From IMG/VR virus record IMGVR_UViG_3300047444_000247, positions 1 to 31,493 of that record: a stretch of DNA of 31,493 nucleotides; one strand, 5' to 3'. Source of the stretch: a virus. This document shows, piece after piece, positions 7,091-13,464 of the stretch; position 1 is the stretch's first letter, and each line of letters begins with the position of its first letter. The notes beneath the pieces are model-generated. The model made no database searches, was not told where the DNA came from, and worked only from the letters and a program-made list of their open reading frames with translations. The translations under genes were made by a program, and so were the position numbers.

Positions 7091-8671
7091 ATGGGATTCC
7101 TCGACGCCCCAACCAGCCCACAGACCACAGCTGCCCTTGCTGGGAAAGTCGCCAAGGGTGAAGTTGCTATCCGGCTGGCGGACTACTCCCCCGCAGCGGA
7201 CGGCACCACGGACGACTCCGCAAAAATCCTGACCGCCGCTAACGCCGCCGCCGCCGCTGGGTTGCCCCTCATCTTCAACGGCTCCAAACGGTACTGCGTG
7301 AACGCTGGCGTGACGTTCCCCGCCGGGTTGCGGGTCCAGACGTTCGGGTGCACGTTCGTGAAGACCGTCAACAACTCCACATTTGTTCTGACCACAGGTG
7401 ACAGCTTCCACGCCGACACCCTGAAGTTGGAGATCGCAGGCGGGGCATCGAACGACGCGGGTATCTGGGTCAACGGCATTGACACCATCATCGATCGGAT
7501 CAAGGTCACGTCCCTGACCGCCGATCAGGCGGGGGCAAACGCGCTGTTCATCGGTGACGCGAGCGTTGTCAAGACGAATATCCGAATCAACGCTATGTCG
7601 CTGACCGGGTTCCGATCCCCCATGCGGACACTGAATGTGTCCGAGTCGGCTATCGGCAACATCACGATAAACAACCACATGACCGGCGTTTACGTCATCA
7701 ATACCTCCGACACGACGTTCGGTAAGGCCAAGATCACGGGGACATCCCCCGCGTCCGCTACCGGCCCGTGGAACGGTATGAACGGGCTACTGATCGAATC
7801 GCAGAACGCCGACTTCACCACCATCAATCTGCGCTTCCGGGACTGGATCGTGGATGGCTCCCCGGAACACGCCTACCGCATCGGCGGCTCTTACTCGGTC
7901 GCTGACATCACGTTCGAGGACTGCATCGCCCGCAACCCCGGCAACGCGCCCGGCAACGTCTCCACGGGCGGCTCAGGGTTCAAAGTCCTCGGCGTCGTGG
8001 GGCACTGGCACTACAACATCCGGTGGATCAACTGCACCACCGAAGACGGTAACGTAAACGCGGCAGGCATCAACAACTTTGCCGGCTACCACCTCGGCTT
8101 CGTGGACGGCGCAACGCTGGTCAACCCAACCTTGCGCGCCAAGAACAAAACTTACTCCATGCAGATTGGGCTGCTCATGTTCGCGTCCAAGAACGTGGAT
8201 GTGGTTGAGCCGAACATCAAGGACACCTTCCGTCAGGCGCTCTACATGTTCAAGGACTCCACCGAGCCATCGCCGCCTATCGGGCTGAGCAACATCAGGA
8301 TCAATGGCGGGCTTGTGGACGCCGCAGGGAACAGCATCGTCGTGAACCTGGACCCTCAGTCGTCCGTGATGAAGGATGTCTTCATTGACCTCGTGGCTTC
8401 ACGGGGCTCTACCTCGTTCCGCGATGAGAACACCACAACATCAGGCTCCGACGTTGGCTCCTACAGCAACGTCAACGTGAAGCTGCGGTATATCAACGCC
8501 CCCACCGGGTCCACCACACCGCCGAACAACTCGCCCAACAACCTGGTGGTGTTCGACTACACCGGCCCAATCTACGGTTCCACCGGCATCCCATCAGCAG
8601 ACGGTGGGACGTACCTCGACGCCACGGGTAAACGGTTTATCCGCAAGGGTGGGGCCTGGGTGCAGCAGTAG
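7091..8671 (+). CDS. Tailspike, right-handed parallel beta-helix (pectate lyase-like fold)
   Basis: 526 residues, with a GGAG ribosome site. Near residues 28-45 the motif LADYSPAADGTTDDSAKILT is the 'DGxTDDt' calcium-loop opening of Pectate_lyase_3/glycosyl-hydrolase 28-like beta-helix proteins. It is followed by LIFNGSKRYCV and many short strands with Asn/Asp turns (VDVVEPNIKDTF, NIRINGGLVDAAG). Such spikes bind and often cut host surface polysaccharide. Candidate acidic residues cannot be chosen without a structure. Being the last gene of the rightward late block is typical for host-range proteins. Confidence 0.8.
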   Translation: MGFLDAPTSPQTTAALAGKVAKGEVAIRLADYSPAADGTTDDSAKILTAANAAAAAGLPLIFNGSKRYCVNAGVTFPAGLRVQTFGCTFVKTVNNSTFVLTTGDSFHADTLKLEIAGGASNDAGIWVNGIDTIIDRIKVTSLTADQAGANALFIGDASVVKTNIRINAMSLTGFRSPMRTLNVSESAIGNITINNHMTGVYVINTSDTTFGKAKITGTSPASATGPWNGMNGLLIESQNADFTTINLRFRDWIVDGSPEHAYRIGGSYSVADITFEDCIARNPGNAPGNVSTGGSGFKVLGVVGHWHYNIRWINCTTEDGNVNAAGINNFAGYHLGFVDGATLVNPTLRAKNKTYSMQIGLLMFASKNVDVVEPNIKDTFRQALYMFKDSTEPSPPIGLSNIRINGGLVDAAGNSIVVNLDPQSSVMKDVFIDLVASRGSTSFRDENTTTSGSDVGSYSNVNVKLRYINAPTGSTTPPNNSPNNLVVFDYTGPIYGSTGIPSADGGTYLDATGKRFIRKGGAWVQQ

Positions 8672-8821
8672 TCAGGCCCGCAATCCTTTGACACGGATAG
8701 CCGCGGTGGCGATCAGTACGTCTACGTCGTGGAGCATGGCGGCGTCGTTCGCGCCCTCCAGCATGTCAGCGGCGGCGCGCAGGTCAGCAACAGCCTTAAG
8801 TAAGTCATCACGAGTAGCCAT
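8672..8821 (-). CDS. Small protein of unknown function, 49 residues
   Basis: Reads MATRDDLLKAVADLRAAADM then EGANDAAMLHDVDVLIATAA, an all-helical amphipathic sequence. An in-frame ATG at 8833 would add four residues. The stop codon abuts the tailspike stop with no gap, the kind of tight convergent packing that supports a real gene. Its upstream side contains the late-operon terminator hairpin (8837-8864), and no convincing promoter was found beyond it. Not recognised; a coding assignment is moderately likely. Confidence 0.45.
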   Translation of the reverse strand: MATRDDLLKAVADLRAAADMLEGANDAAMLHDVDVLIATAAIRVKGLRA

Positions 8822-8836
8822 GCACGAAAGCATACA

Positions 8837-8869
8837 GGCCCCCATCTCTTCGGAGGTGGGGGCCCTTTC
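8837..8869 (+). terminator. Terminator at the end of the tail/late operon
   Basis: A 12-base-pair stem (8837-8848 with 8853-8864, one G-T wobble) closed by a TTCG tetraloop, followed on the + strand by CTTTCT. The stem is nearly all G/C and the tetraloop is the stable UUCG type. It lies 165 bases after the tailspike stop. On the other strand no T-run follows, so it should act mainly on rightward late transcripts. Confidence 0.75.
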
Positions 8870-8931
8870 TGCGTTGGCAACTCGCCTGCAACTCTCAGCT
8901 TCCGCCAAGCTTGGCCTGTCAAGGTCTTTCG

Positions 8932-9075
8932 GTGACAACAGACCTGCGCAAAGGTACGGGCGACAAGCTCGCCGACATCGAGTACTACGCCATCGACTTG
9001 GAGGCCTCCGCGACCCCCGAAGAAGCCCGGATCGGCCACAACCTCATGATGATCCTCAAGGGCAAGAACAGGTAG
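8932..9075 (+). CDS. Possible small protein, 47 residues
   Basis: GTG start with AAGG (8921-8924) seven bases before it. It reads MTTDLRKGTGDKLADIEYYA and ends with RIGHNLMMILKGKNR before TAG. Codon third positions are mostly C or G and the composition is protein-like (DKLADIEYYAIDLEASATPEE). It begins after the late terminator, so it would need its own promoter. No family is recognised. Evidence is codon pattern and ribosome-site spacing only. Confidence 0.4.
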   Translation: MTTDLRKGTGDKLADIEYYAIDLEASATPEEARIGHNLMMILKGKNR

Positions 9076-9210
9076 CGCGCCGCACGTCGTGTGACTCGCC
9101 ACTCGAACGCGAACCAAAGAAGCGCCCACCCGGCATAGCTTTTGACGTGCAAAGTCGCATATGTTGAGAGCGTTCCGTCGCATCCCCAAAATGCCACCGG
9201 AGCCAACGAA

Positions 9211-9253
9211 CGTCCCCGCACCGGTTCCTCATCCAGGGGCCGGCGCGGGGACG
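9211..9253. other. Long GC-rich inverted repeat
   Basis: CGTCCCCGC (9211-9219) pairs perfectly with GCGGGGACG (9245-9253), and CCGG at 9221-9224 can pair with 9240-9243 inside. No T-run follows on the + strand, so it is not a standard terminator. It ends 26 bases before the next start and may affect that gene or end read-through. The rest of the 9,076-9,279 gap holds no convincing gene. Confidence 0.5.
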
Positions 9254-9279
9254 ATCTGCGTTCCGGATAGCATTGCGTC

Positions 9280-9633
9280 ATGGCATCGTTCACCCTCGAC
9301 GGCACCAGCTACGAATACCTGCTCCCTGACCCGGGCCACCTCGAGGCGACCAAGTCCTGGGAGTACGGGAACTACCCCAAGATCATGGCGAGCGTCCCAT
9401 TGGCCGGCGGCGCCACGGTGGACGTATATGCCCACGCCGAGCGGTGGAACCCCTCCCACATCCTGGTCTCGTGGGGCGACGACGCAGGCCATCCGCACTG
9501 GTCGTGGATCCCCGCTGGGAACGTCCGCCGCGTCACCGACTCCGAATGGGACATCGAAGACTACCGCCGGTGCCCCGAGACGCTGCGTGGGATTAGGTGG
9601 GGGAATAGGCTGCCGGGGTTCCTGCCGGGCTAA
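9280..9633 (+). CDS. Conserved-looking small protein of unknown function
   Basis: 117 residues beginning MASFTLDGTSYEYLLPDPGH, with several Trp and Tyr (WEYGNYPKI, WGDDAGHPHWSWIPAG), suggesting a compact beta protein. There is no ribosome site; instead TAGCAT (9268-9273) lies exactly six bases before the ATG, the spacing expected of a -10 box for a leaderless message, although no good -35 is visible. Its stop overlaps the stop of the opposite-strand HTH gene by four bases. Placed next to attP, it might be expressed in the lysogen. Not recognised. Confidence 0.6.
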   Translation: MASFTLDGTSYEYLLPDPGHLEATKSWEYGNYPKIMASVPLAGGATVDVYAHAERWNPSHILVSWGDDAGHPHWSWIPAGNVRRVTDSEWDIEDYRRCPETLRGIRWGNRLPGFLPG

Positions 9634-9860
9634 CCGAACGGGTCGTCCTCTTCGATGCGAAATCCGAATGCGTCATACTCGCCGTCAGCCTTCGGCGGAT
9701 TCCTGATCTTGTCGATCAGGGCTTCAACGTCGTCCGCCGCGAACATCACGCGGTTGCCTACCCGCGTGAATGTCTTGTGCTGCCGAGCCAGGCGCCGGAC
9801 GGTAGCCTCATGTAGACCGAGCTCCTCGGCGACCTGAGCAGGAGACTTGAAATAGGGCAT
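9630..9860 (-). CDS. Helix-turn-helix protein, excisionase-like (candidate directionality factor)
   Basis: 76 residues. SPAQVAEELGLHEATVRRLARQ (6-27) is a MerR/excisionase-type helix-turn-helix, followed by a wing, TRVGNRVMFAADDVEALID, as in the HTH_17 family. The acidic tail EYDAFGFRIEEDDPFG ends the protein. Small proteins of this family next to integrase genes often bend attP DNA and direct excision. The gene is divergent from the integrase with attP between them. It could equally be a regulator. No good promoter or ribosome site was identified upstream. Confidence 0.7.
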   Translation of the reverse strand: MPYFKSPAQVAEELGLHEATVRRLARQHKTFTRVGNRVMFAADDVEALIDKIRNPPKADGEYDAFGFRIEEDDPFG

Positions 9861-9935
9861 GCAATCAATGATGCGTCACATGTGCCTCGTGCGGCCCCAC
9901 GTGGACCGGAGTTGCCTAGTCCACCTCGGGCAATG

Positions 9936-9956
9936 GGCTACACCATCGGCTACACC
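9936..9956 (+). repeat. attP arm repeat, left pair
   Basis: Two copies of GGCTACACC (9936-9944 and 9948-9956) separated by ATC. The same 21-base block recurs at 10146-10166 on the other side of the tRNA-derived core. Paired short direct repeats flanking the core are how arm-type sites bound by the N-terminal domain of tyrosine integrases usually look. Confidence 0.65.
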
Positions 9957-9984
9957 GAGCGGATGGCGAACTAACCGGAGACAC

Positions 9985-10011
9985 AAAAAAACCCCGATTC
10001 CTCGGGGTTTT
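9985..10011 (-). terminator. Bidirectional terminator next to the attP core
   Basis: ACCCCGA (9991-9997) pairs with TCGGGGT (10002-10008) around a four-base loop. On the minus strand seven T residues follow, an excellent intrinsic terminator; on the + strand four follow. It stands six bases past the 3' end of the tRNA-Phe segment, so after integration it could end transcription of the rebuilt host tRNA gene. Confidence 0.75.
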
Positions 10012-10016
10012 CTCAG

Positions 10017-10063
10017 TGGCTCCGACCGGCGTCGATCCGGTGACCTTTCGATTTTCAGTCGAA
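10017..10063 (-). other. attP: attP core: 3' half of a tRNA-Phe gene
   Basis: Read on the minus strand, the 47 bases form a complete anticodon arm TTCGA-CTGAAAA-TCGAA with anticodon GAA, a five-base variable loop, a T arm (ACCGG, loop ATCGACG, CCGGT), the acceptor strand CGGAGCC and discriminator A. The matching 5' half (acceptor GGCTCCG and D arm) is absent. An isolated 3' tRNA half beside an integrase is the signature of an attP core that rebuilds the host tRNA on integration. CCA is not encoded. The exact crossover length needs the host attB. Confidence 0.85.
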
Positions 10064-10145
10064 CGGGATAGGCTTGAAAGAGGCTAAAAACCCCGGAATC
10101 TAGCCAAACTAGGCGGTCAGTGCAAGACTATGCCGGACAGGTAAT

Positions 10146-10166
10146 GGCTACACCATCGGCTACACC
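10146..10166 (+). repeat. attP arm repeat, right pair
   Basis: GGCTACACC at 10146-10154 and 10158-10166, identical in sequence and spacing to the left pair at 9936-9956. It lies between the core and the integrase ATG at 10180. If the integrase is started upstream at GTG 10120, this block would be translated as part of its N-terminus, which is unlikely. Confidence 0.65.
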
Positions 10167-10179
10167 AAGGAAGGCATAC

Positions 10180-11391
10180 ATGCGCGGCAAGGGTGAAGGC
10201 TCTCTCTACAAGAACTCACAGGGCCTCTGGACAACCTCAATCGAACTTCCGCCAGGGCTCGACGGCAAGCGACGCCGCAAGGTCATTCGGCGCAAGGTCA
10301 AATCCGAAGCCATGAAGGAAATGCAGGCGACCATCGCGCAGCTGCGAAAATCCGGCGATCTGTCTACCAGCTCCACCACCGTCGAGAAGTGGCTGACGTA
10401 TTGGCTGGACAACATCGTTGAGCCGAATGAACGGCCCAAGACCACAGCCGGCTACCGCTCCGTCGTGACAAACCACATCATCCCGGCCATCGGCAACGCG
10501 AAGCTCGAGAGGGTCACCGCCGACCACGTCCGCAAAGTCCATGCCCGCGTCCTCGGGACGCCCAAGAGCCAAGCCGTCCGCAAACTGCCAGCGTCGGAAT
10601 GGCCGGCTGATACCGTCATGCTATCTAGCACGTACGCGCTAAATGCCCACAACGTGTTGTCGGCCGCGTTCAAGGCCGCCCTCGCTGAGGGGAAGATGCA
10701 CTCCAACCCCTGCACCGTCGCTGCCGCTCCGCGCAAGACGTTGACCGAGCAGAAGGCCCTCACGCTCGACCAGGCCGTGCAGCTGCTCCGATACCTTGCC
10801 ACGCACGAGCGCGGCGCGCAGTGGGCCACATACCTGCTCACCGGGGCCCGCCGCGGGGAGATCATCGGGCTGGAAGCGGACCGGGTCGGCGACGTGCTGG
10901 ACCTATCGTGGCAGCTGCAGCGGATCACGGACATTAGCAAGGCGCCCAAGGACTTCGAGCACCGGCCGCTTGGTGGCACGCTCTACCTCACCCGGCCCAA
11001 GTCCCGGGCGGGATGGCGCATCGTCCCGCTCGTGGAACCGCTCAAAACGATCCTGACCCGCCACATGGAAGCAGGGCACGGCGACGGGCTGCTGTTCACC
11101 CGCGACGACGGGGCCCCGCAGGACCCGGACGCCGTCAGCGAGGACTGGAAGACGCTTCTGGCTGCCGCGGGCCTCCCGTCGGACATCGTTCTCCACGGAT
11201 CCAGGCACACTACCGTGGACCTTCTCTACGAGGCCGGCGTTCCGGAGGCGGTCATCTCCGAAATAGTCGGGCACTCCACCCGCGCCGTCACCCGCGGCTA
11301 TAAATCCAAGGGAAACCACAAGCAGCTCACCGAAGCCATGAACCTCATGAGCGAACTGCTCGGACGGCCCCAGAAGGAAATCTCCCACTAG
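10180..11391 (+). CDS. int: Tyrosine site-specific integrase
   Basis: 403 residues from ATG 10180, chosen because AAGGAAGG stands just upstream and because the longer GTG form would translate the attP arm repeat. The N-terminal part (MRGKGEGSLYKNSQGLWTT) is the arm-binding AP2-like domain; about 60-160 is the SAM-like core-binding domain (WLTYWLDNIV); the rest is catalytic. The catalytic set is complete: R224 (TGARRGE), H339 and R342 (HGSRHT), H365 (VGHS) and Y374 (TRGY). It recombines attP with attB in a host tRNA-Phe gene. A terminator follows the stop by about eight bases. Confidence 0.95.
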   Translation: MRGKGEGSLYKNSQGLWTTSIELPPGLDGKRRRKVIRRKVKSEAMKEMQATIAQLRKSGDLSTSSTTVEKWLTYWLDNIVEPNERPKTTAGYRSVVTNHIIPAIGNAKLERVTADHVRKVHARVLGTPKSQAVRKLPASEWPADTVMLSSTYALNAHNVLSAAFKAALAEGKMHSNPCTVAAAPRKTLTEQKALTLDQAVQLLRYLATHERGAQWATYLLTGARRGEIIGLEADRVGDVLDLSWQLQRITDISKAPKDFEHRPLGGTLYLTRPKSRAGWRIVPLVEPLKTILTRHMEAGHGDGLLFTRDDGAPQDPDAVSEDWKTLLAAAGLPSDIVLHGSRHTTVDLLYEAGVPEAVISEIVGHSTRAVTRGYKSKGNHKQLTEAMNLMSELLGRPQKEISH

Positions 11392-11398
11392 CACGACG

Positions 11399-11428
11399 AA
11401 GGCCCCGCCAAAATGGCGGGGCCTTTTT
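11399..11428 (+). terminator. Terminator after the integrase
   Basis: A 12-base-pair stem (11399-11410 with 11414-11425) around a three-base AAA loop, ending in five T residues. It is symmetrical enough to work in both directions and lies between the convergent integrase gene and the leftward XRE gene. Confidence 0.85.
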
Positions 11429-11434
11429 GTCGTT

Positions 11435-11695
11435 CTACTGGCGTGAAGCTCGGACTGCGGCCGTTAGCAGCGACAGGAGGTCAACTTTCAGCGCACGGCA
11501 AATATCCTCGACGTCGGTGGCCGTGAACGCAGACTCTCCGCGGAGCCTCTTCGAGAGGTAGGACTGTGATCTGCCGGTTAGTCTCGCCAGCTCGGCGCCG
11601 GACACCATGAGCCGCGCCATTTCGGACCGAACCTCCTCCGCGACGGCGCGCGAAAACGGGCCGGGGACCGGCTGTGAACCACTGTGCATTGTCAT
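11435..11695 (-). CDS. XRE-family helix-turn-helix regulator
   Basis: 86 residues; ATG with AAGGACGG upstream at suitable spacing. The HTH spans about 30-60: MVSGAELARLTGRSQSYLSK then LRGESAFTATDVEDICRALKV, a clear Cro/C1-type fold in which the second helix is RSQSYLSKRL. A short N-terminal extension (HSGSQPVPGPFS) precedes it. It lies between the integrase terminator and the immunity region. It could be a lysogeny repressor or a second regulator beside the product at 12,016. No dimerisation or cleavage domain is present. Confidence 0.8.
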   Translation of the reverse strand: MTMHSGSQPVPGPFSRAVAEEVRSEMARLMVSGAELARLTGRSQSYLSKRLRGESAFTATDVEDICRALKVDLLSLLTAAVRASRQ

Positions 11696-11900
11696 AGCGT
11701 AACCGTCCTTGCACTCAATCCCGCCCTGACCTGCGGTAACACTTCATAAGGACATGACTACCGCATATGCGCACTGGACCGCAACACATCGCGTGGTCTG
11801 GTCGCTAGCGCACTTGGGGTAGATTAACGCAAGAAAAGCGCAGGAATTCCTATAGGCTCCTCCGCACGAGAGACTTTGTCGGGGTAAACCGATAGGGTCC

Positions 11901-11918
11901 TTCGAACACAGTTTCGAA
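11901..11918. promoter_or_regulatory. Possible operator: paired TTCGAA palindromes
   Basis: TTCGAAcacagtTTCGAA: two identical six-base palindromes with centres 12 bases apart, in the 241-base gap between the two leftward regulators and 18 bases before the possible GTG at 11937. Another perfect palindrome, CGCATATGCG, lies at 11762-11771. The remaining gap shows no convincing promoter. Binding by an XRE protein is speculation. Confidence 0.3.
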
Positions 11919-11936
11919 TTTCCGGGGGTACCAGCA

Positions 11937-12065
11937 GTGAGTAAAGAACAGACGATCCGCACCGTTGAGGATCTAGTGAAAGCTGCCGCAGCGGCCGGCG
12001 TGCGCCCGTCTGAACTTATCGAGCGAGTCGCGCCTCAGCGCGCTCCATCAACTCGCGAGGGCTAA
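11937..12065 (+). CDS. Possible small protein, 42 residues
   Basis: GTG start with a weak GGGGG upstream. It reads MSKEQTIRTVEDLVKAAAAAG then VRPSELIERVAPQRAPSTREG, a helical, charged, protein-like sequence. It runs into the opposite-strand XRE gene, with the last 50 bases overlapping it tail to tail. It could be a small immunity-region protein or an antisense ORF by chance. No family recognised. Confidence 0.4.
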   Translation: MSKEQTIRTVEDLVKAAAAAGVRPSELIERVAPQRAPSTREG

Positions 12066-12255
12066 GGCCAAGAACGACCGCAATATCAATCAGAACCGGA
12101 AGCGGTATGCTGCGCTGGTTCTTCATGTACTTGGTCAGCGTGACCGGGTGGATACCTACGCGCTCGGCCAGGGTCTTCTGATCCATGTCAGCTTCGACTA
12201 GTTCGACCTTGATCTGTGTCGCTAGTGATGCCTCTAGACCCTCAAAGTTGTTCAT
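12016..12255 (-). CDS. XRE-family regulator, probable immunity repressor
   Basis: 79 residues. TQIKVELVEADMDQKTLAERV then GIHPVTLTKYMKNQRSIPLP (about 13-52) is a full Cro/C1-type HTH domain with a conserved helix after it (VLIDIAVVLGLSPRELMERA). No C-terminal dimerisation or protease domain exists. It is divergent from the Cro-like gene at 12,406 with 150 bases between them, the standard layout of a lysis-lysogeny switch. Its ATG is the predicted transcription start itself, so the message is probably leaderless. Confidence 0.82.
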   Translation of the reverse strand: MNNFEGLEASLATQIKVELVEADMDQKTLAERVGIHPVTLTKYMKNQRSIPLPVLIDIAVVLGLSPRELMERAEARLAR

Positions 12256-12291
12256 GCGACTAATTTAAGCACGCGCCTTGTTGACTTGCAA
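12256..12291 (-). promoter_or_regulatory. Promoter of the leftward repressor, leaderless
   Basis: On the minus strand TTGCAA (12291-12286) and TAAATT (12267-12262) are 18 bases apart. Only AGTCGC separates the -10 box from the ATG, putting the expected start point on the A of the start codon. There is no ribosome site. The sequence CGACTAAT overlaps the -10 on the + strand (12257-12264) and recurs at 12297-12304. Confidence 0.6.
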
Positions 12292-12369
12292 CGTTTCGAC
12301 TAATCGGCTATGCCATTCGGTACTCGAATGACAACCATGCAATTACTCGAACGCGACACGCCGATGTAC

Positions 12370-12406
12370 TTGCTTCTTAGTCATTTGATTAAGTATGGTC
12401 ATTGCA
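12370..12406 (+). promoter_or_regulatory. Rightward early promoter, leaderless
   Basis: TTGCTT (12370-12375) and TATGGT (12394-12399) are separated by 18 bases, with six bases between the -10 and the ATG at 12406. The arrangement mirrors the leftward promoter. The -10 box matches consensus at four of six positions, so this is a moderate call. TACTCGAA occurs twice just upstream (12321-12328 and 12344-12351). Confidence 0.45.
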
Positions 12407-12663
12407 TGGCTAGCAAAGAAGCGGTGCAGAACCCCGCAAATGAAACCGAAATCGACCTCATCAACGCCACGCGAGAAGCCAAGGGCATCAGCATGAACGC
12501 CCTCGCCGACGCGACCGGCATCCCCTACCCAACACTCCGCCGAAGCCTCAAAGGCGGGCGCGCACTCAACCTCCTCGAACTCCGAGCCATCGCCGCGACC
12601 CTCGAAGTCCAACCATCCCAGCTCCTGCCGGCAGACCTCACAGCAGCACAGGACGCAGCATGA
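12406..12663 (+). CDS. XRE-family regulator, Cro-like, first gene of the early operon
   Basis: 85 residues from ATG 12406; an upstream start at 12310 is less likely because that extension would cover the promoter and has no protein-like character. IDLINATREAKGISMNALADA then TGIPYPTLRRSLKGGRALNL is a standard Cro/C1-type HTH, and LLELRAIAATLEVQPSQLLP completes the five-helix domain. Divergent from the presumed repressor, it probably acts as Cro, shutting repressor transcription when the lytic route is taken. Its TGA overlaps the ATG of the next gene (ATGA). Confidence 0.78.
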   Translation: MASKEAVQNPANETEIDLINATREAKGISMNALADATGIPYPTLRRSLKGGRALNLLELRAIAATLEVQPSQLLPADLTAAQDAA

Positions 12664-12854
12664 GCGCCGGCAAGCTGGCCTACACGTTCGAGGAAGCCGC
12701 CGACCAGGTCGGATACTCCGTCCGCACACTCCGCAGGGCCGCCGCAGACGGAATGCTAATCGTCCGCTATGGCACCGCTTCCAAGCCCGTCATTCGCCAC
12801 TCGGAGCTCGAAGCCTGGCTCGAATCCCTGCCCACCGAAGCCGCGGGCAAGTAG
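12660..12854 (+). CDS. Excisionase-like helix-turn-helix protein
   Basis: 64 residues. YTFEEAADQVGYSVRTLRRAA (8-28) is a MerR/excisionase HTH, then a wing YGTASKPVIRHSELEAWLES typical of HTH_17 and phage Xis or AlpA-like proteins. Its ATGA start overlap with the Cro-like gene means it would be made as soon as the early operon turns on, which suits a protein promoting excision on induction. A second protein of the same family lies near attP (9,630-9,860); which one is the directionality factor cannot be told from sequence. Confidence 0.75.
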   Translation: MSAGKLAYTFEEAADQVGYSVRTLRRAAADGMLIVRYGTASKPVIRHSELEAWLESLPTEAAGK

Positions 12855-12856
12855 CC

Positions 12857-13366
12857 ATGGACGAGCTAACCGACATGATCGCCGCAGGGCACTGGACCAA
12901 CGGACCCCGGCCGCTCTCCACCTATCCCGAGCTGGGCCCGTTCATCTACTACATCCAGTGCGGTTCATTCATCAAGATCGGGACCAGCATCAACCCAGAG
13001 TCTCGCTGCAACCAATTGCGGCGCGGCGGCAAGGCTATCCGTCCCTCGCTTTGGGTCGAGGATCCGCGCCTGATCGCTTACCTTCCCGGCAATGTAGCCA
13101 AGGAACGCAGTCTGCACCGCGAGTTCGCCGGCCAGCGCGACCAGGGCGAATGGTTCGTGCTCACTGAAGAACTAATCGACCACGTAGCCGAAGCCCAGAT
13201 GCAGCAATGCCTCATGGAAGTCGGCATCCACAACAAGCAGTACGAAGAAAAGGTAGCAGCAGGCGAATGGCCAGCGCTCAGCGTTGATCTTGCCGCCGCC
13301 TACCGGACCCACCTCGCATCCAAGGATGCACTCGACCCCGAATGGGCCGAAGCTCTCACCGCCTAA
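12857..13366 (+). CDS. GIY-YIG family protein (T5orf172/MUG113 type)
   Basis: 169 residues. FIYYIQ (29-34) and FIKIGTS (38-44) are the two GIY-YIG strands, R50 follows, then ERSLHREFAGQR (83-94, with E83 and H87) and GEWF (97-100) as in the T5orf172/MUG113 branch. This branch is common in phages near regulators and is thought to be a nuclease or nuclease-like DNA-binding protein. The start is two bases after the preceding stop. A helical C-terminal part (about 100-169) is not recognised. Activity is inferred from the motif. Confidence 0.78.
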   Translation: MDELTDMIAAGHWTNGPRPLSTYPELGPFIYYIQCGSFIKIGTSINPESRCNQLRRGGKAIRPSLWVEDPRLIAYLPGNVAKERSLHREFAGQRDQGEWFVLTEELIDHVAEAQMQQCLMEVGIHNKQYEEKVAAGEWPALSVDLAAAYRTHLASKDALDPEWAEALTA

Positions 13367-13464
13367 CAGGCAACAGCACCACCCACGCCCGCTTCAGGGC
13401 AAACACCCAAACCCGCACCACCCCCACCCGTTGCGTTCGTCCCTCGGAGAAGGAGTTATTTGTC

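Noticed and set aside
6728-7678. 316-codon leftward ORF over the tailspike start
   Set aside because: Antisense shadow of the 6,722 and 7,091 genes; low-complexity Gly/Arg/Asp-rich, no motif and no ribosome site.
8894-8922. TTGACA on the minus strand before the small 8,672 gene, as a promoter
   Set aside because: The -35 hexamer is perfect, but no acceptable -10 hexamer lies 16-18 bases further on.
9161-9706. Rightward ORF of 181 codons across the 9,280 gene
   Set aside because: Pro/Thr/Arg-rich shadow in another frame; the 9,280 frame reads as a compact protein.
11744-11962. 72-codon leftward ORF between the two XRE genes
   Set aside because: Composition is not protein-like, no ribosome site, and it overlaps the regulatory gap; Cys-rich by chance.
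12310-12405. N-terminal extension of the Cro-like gene
   Set aside because: Covers the divergent promoter region and repeats, and lacks a ribosome site; the HTH protein is complete from 12,406.
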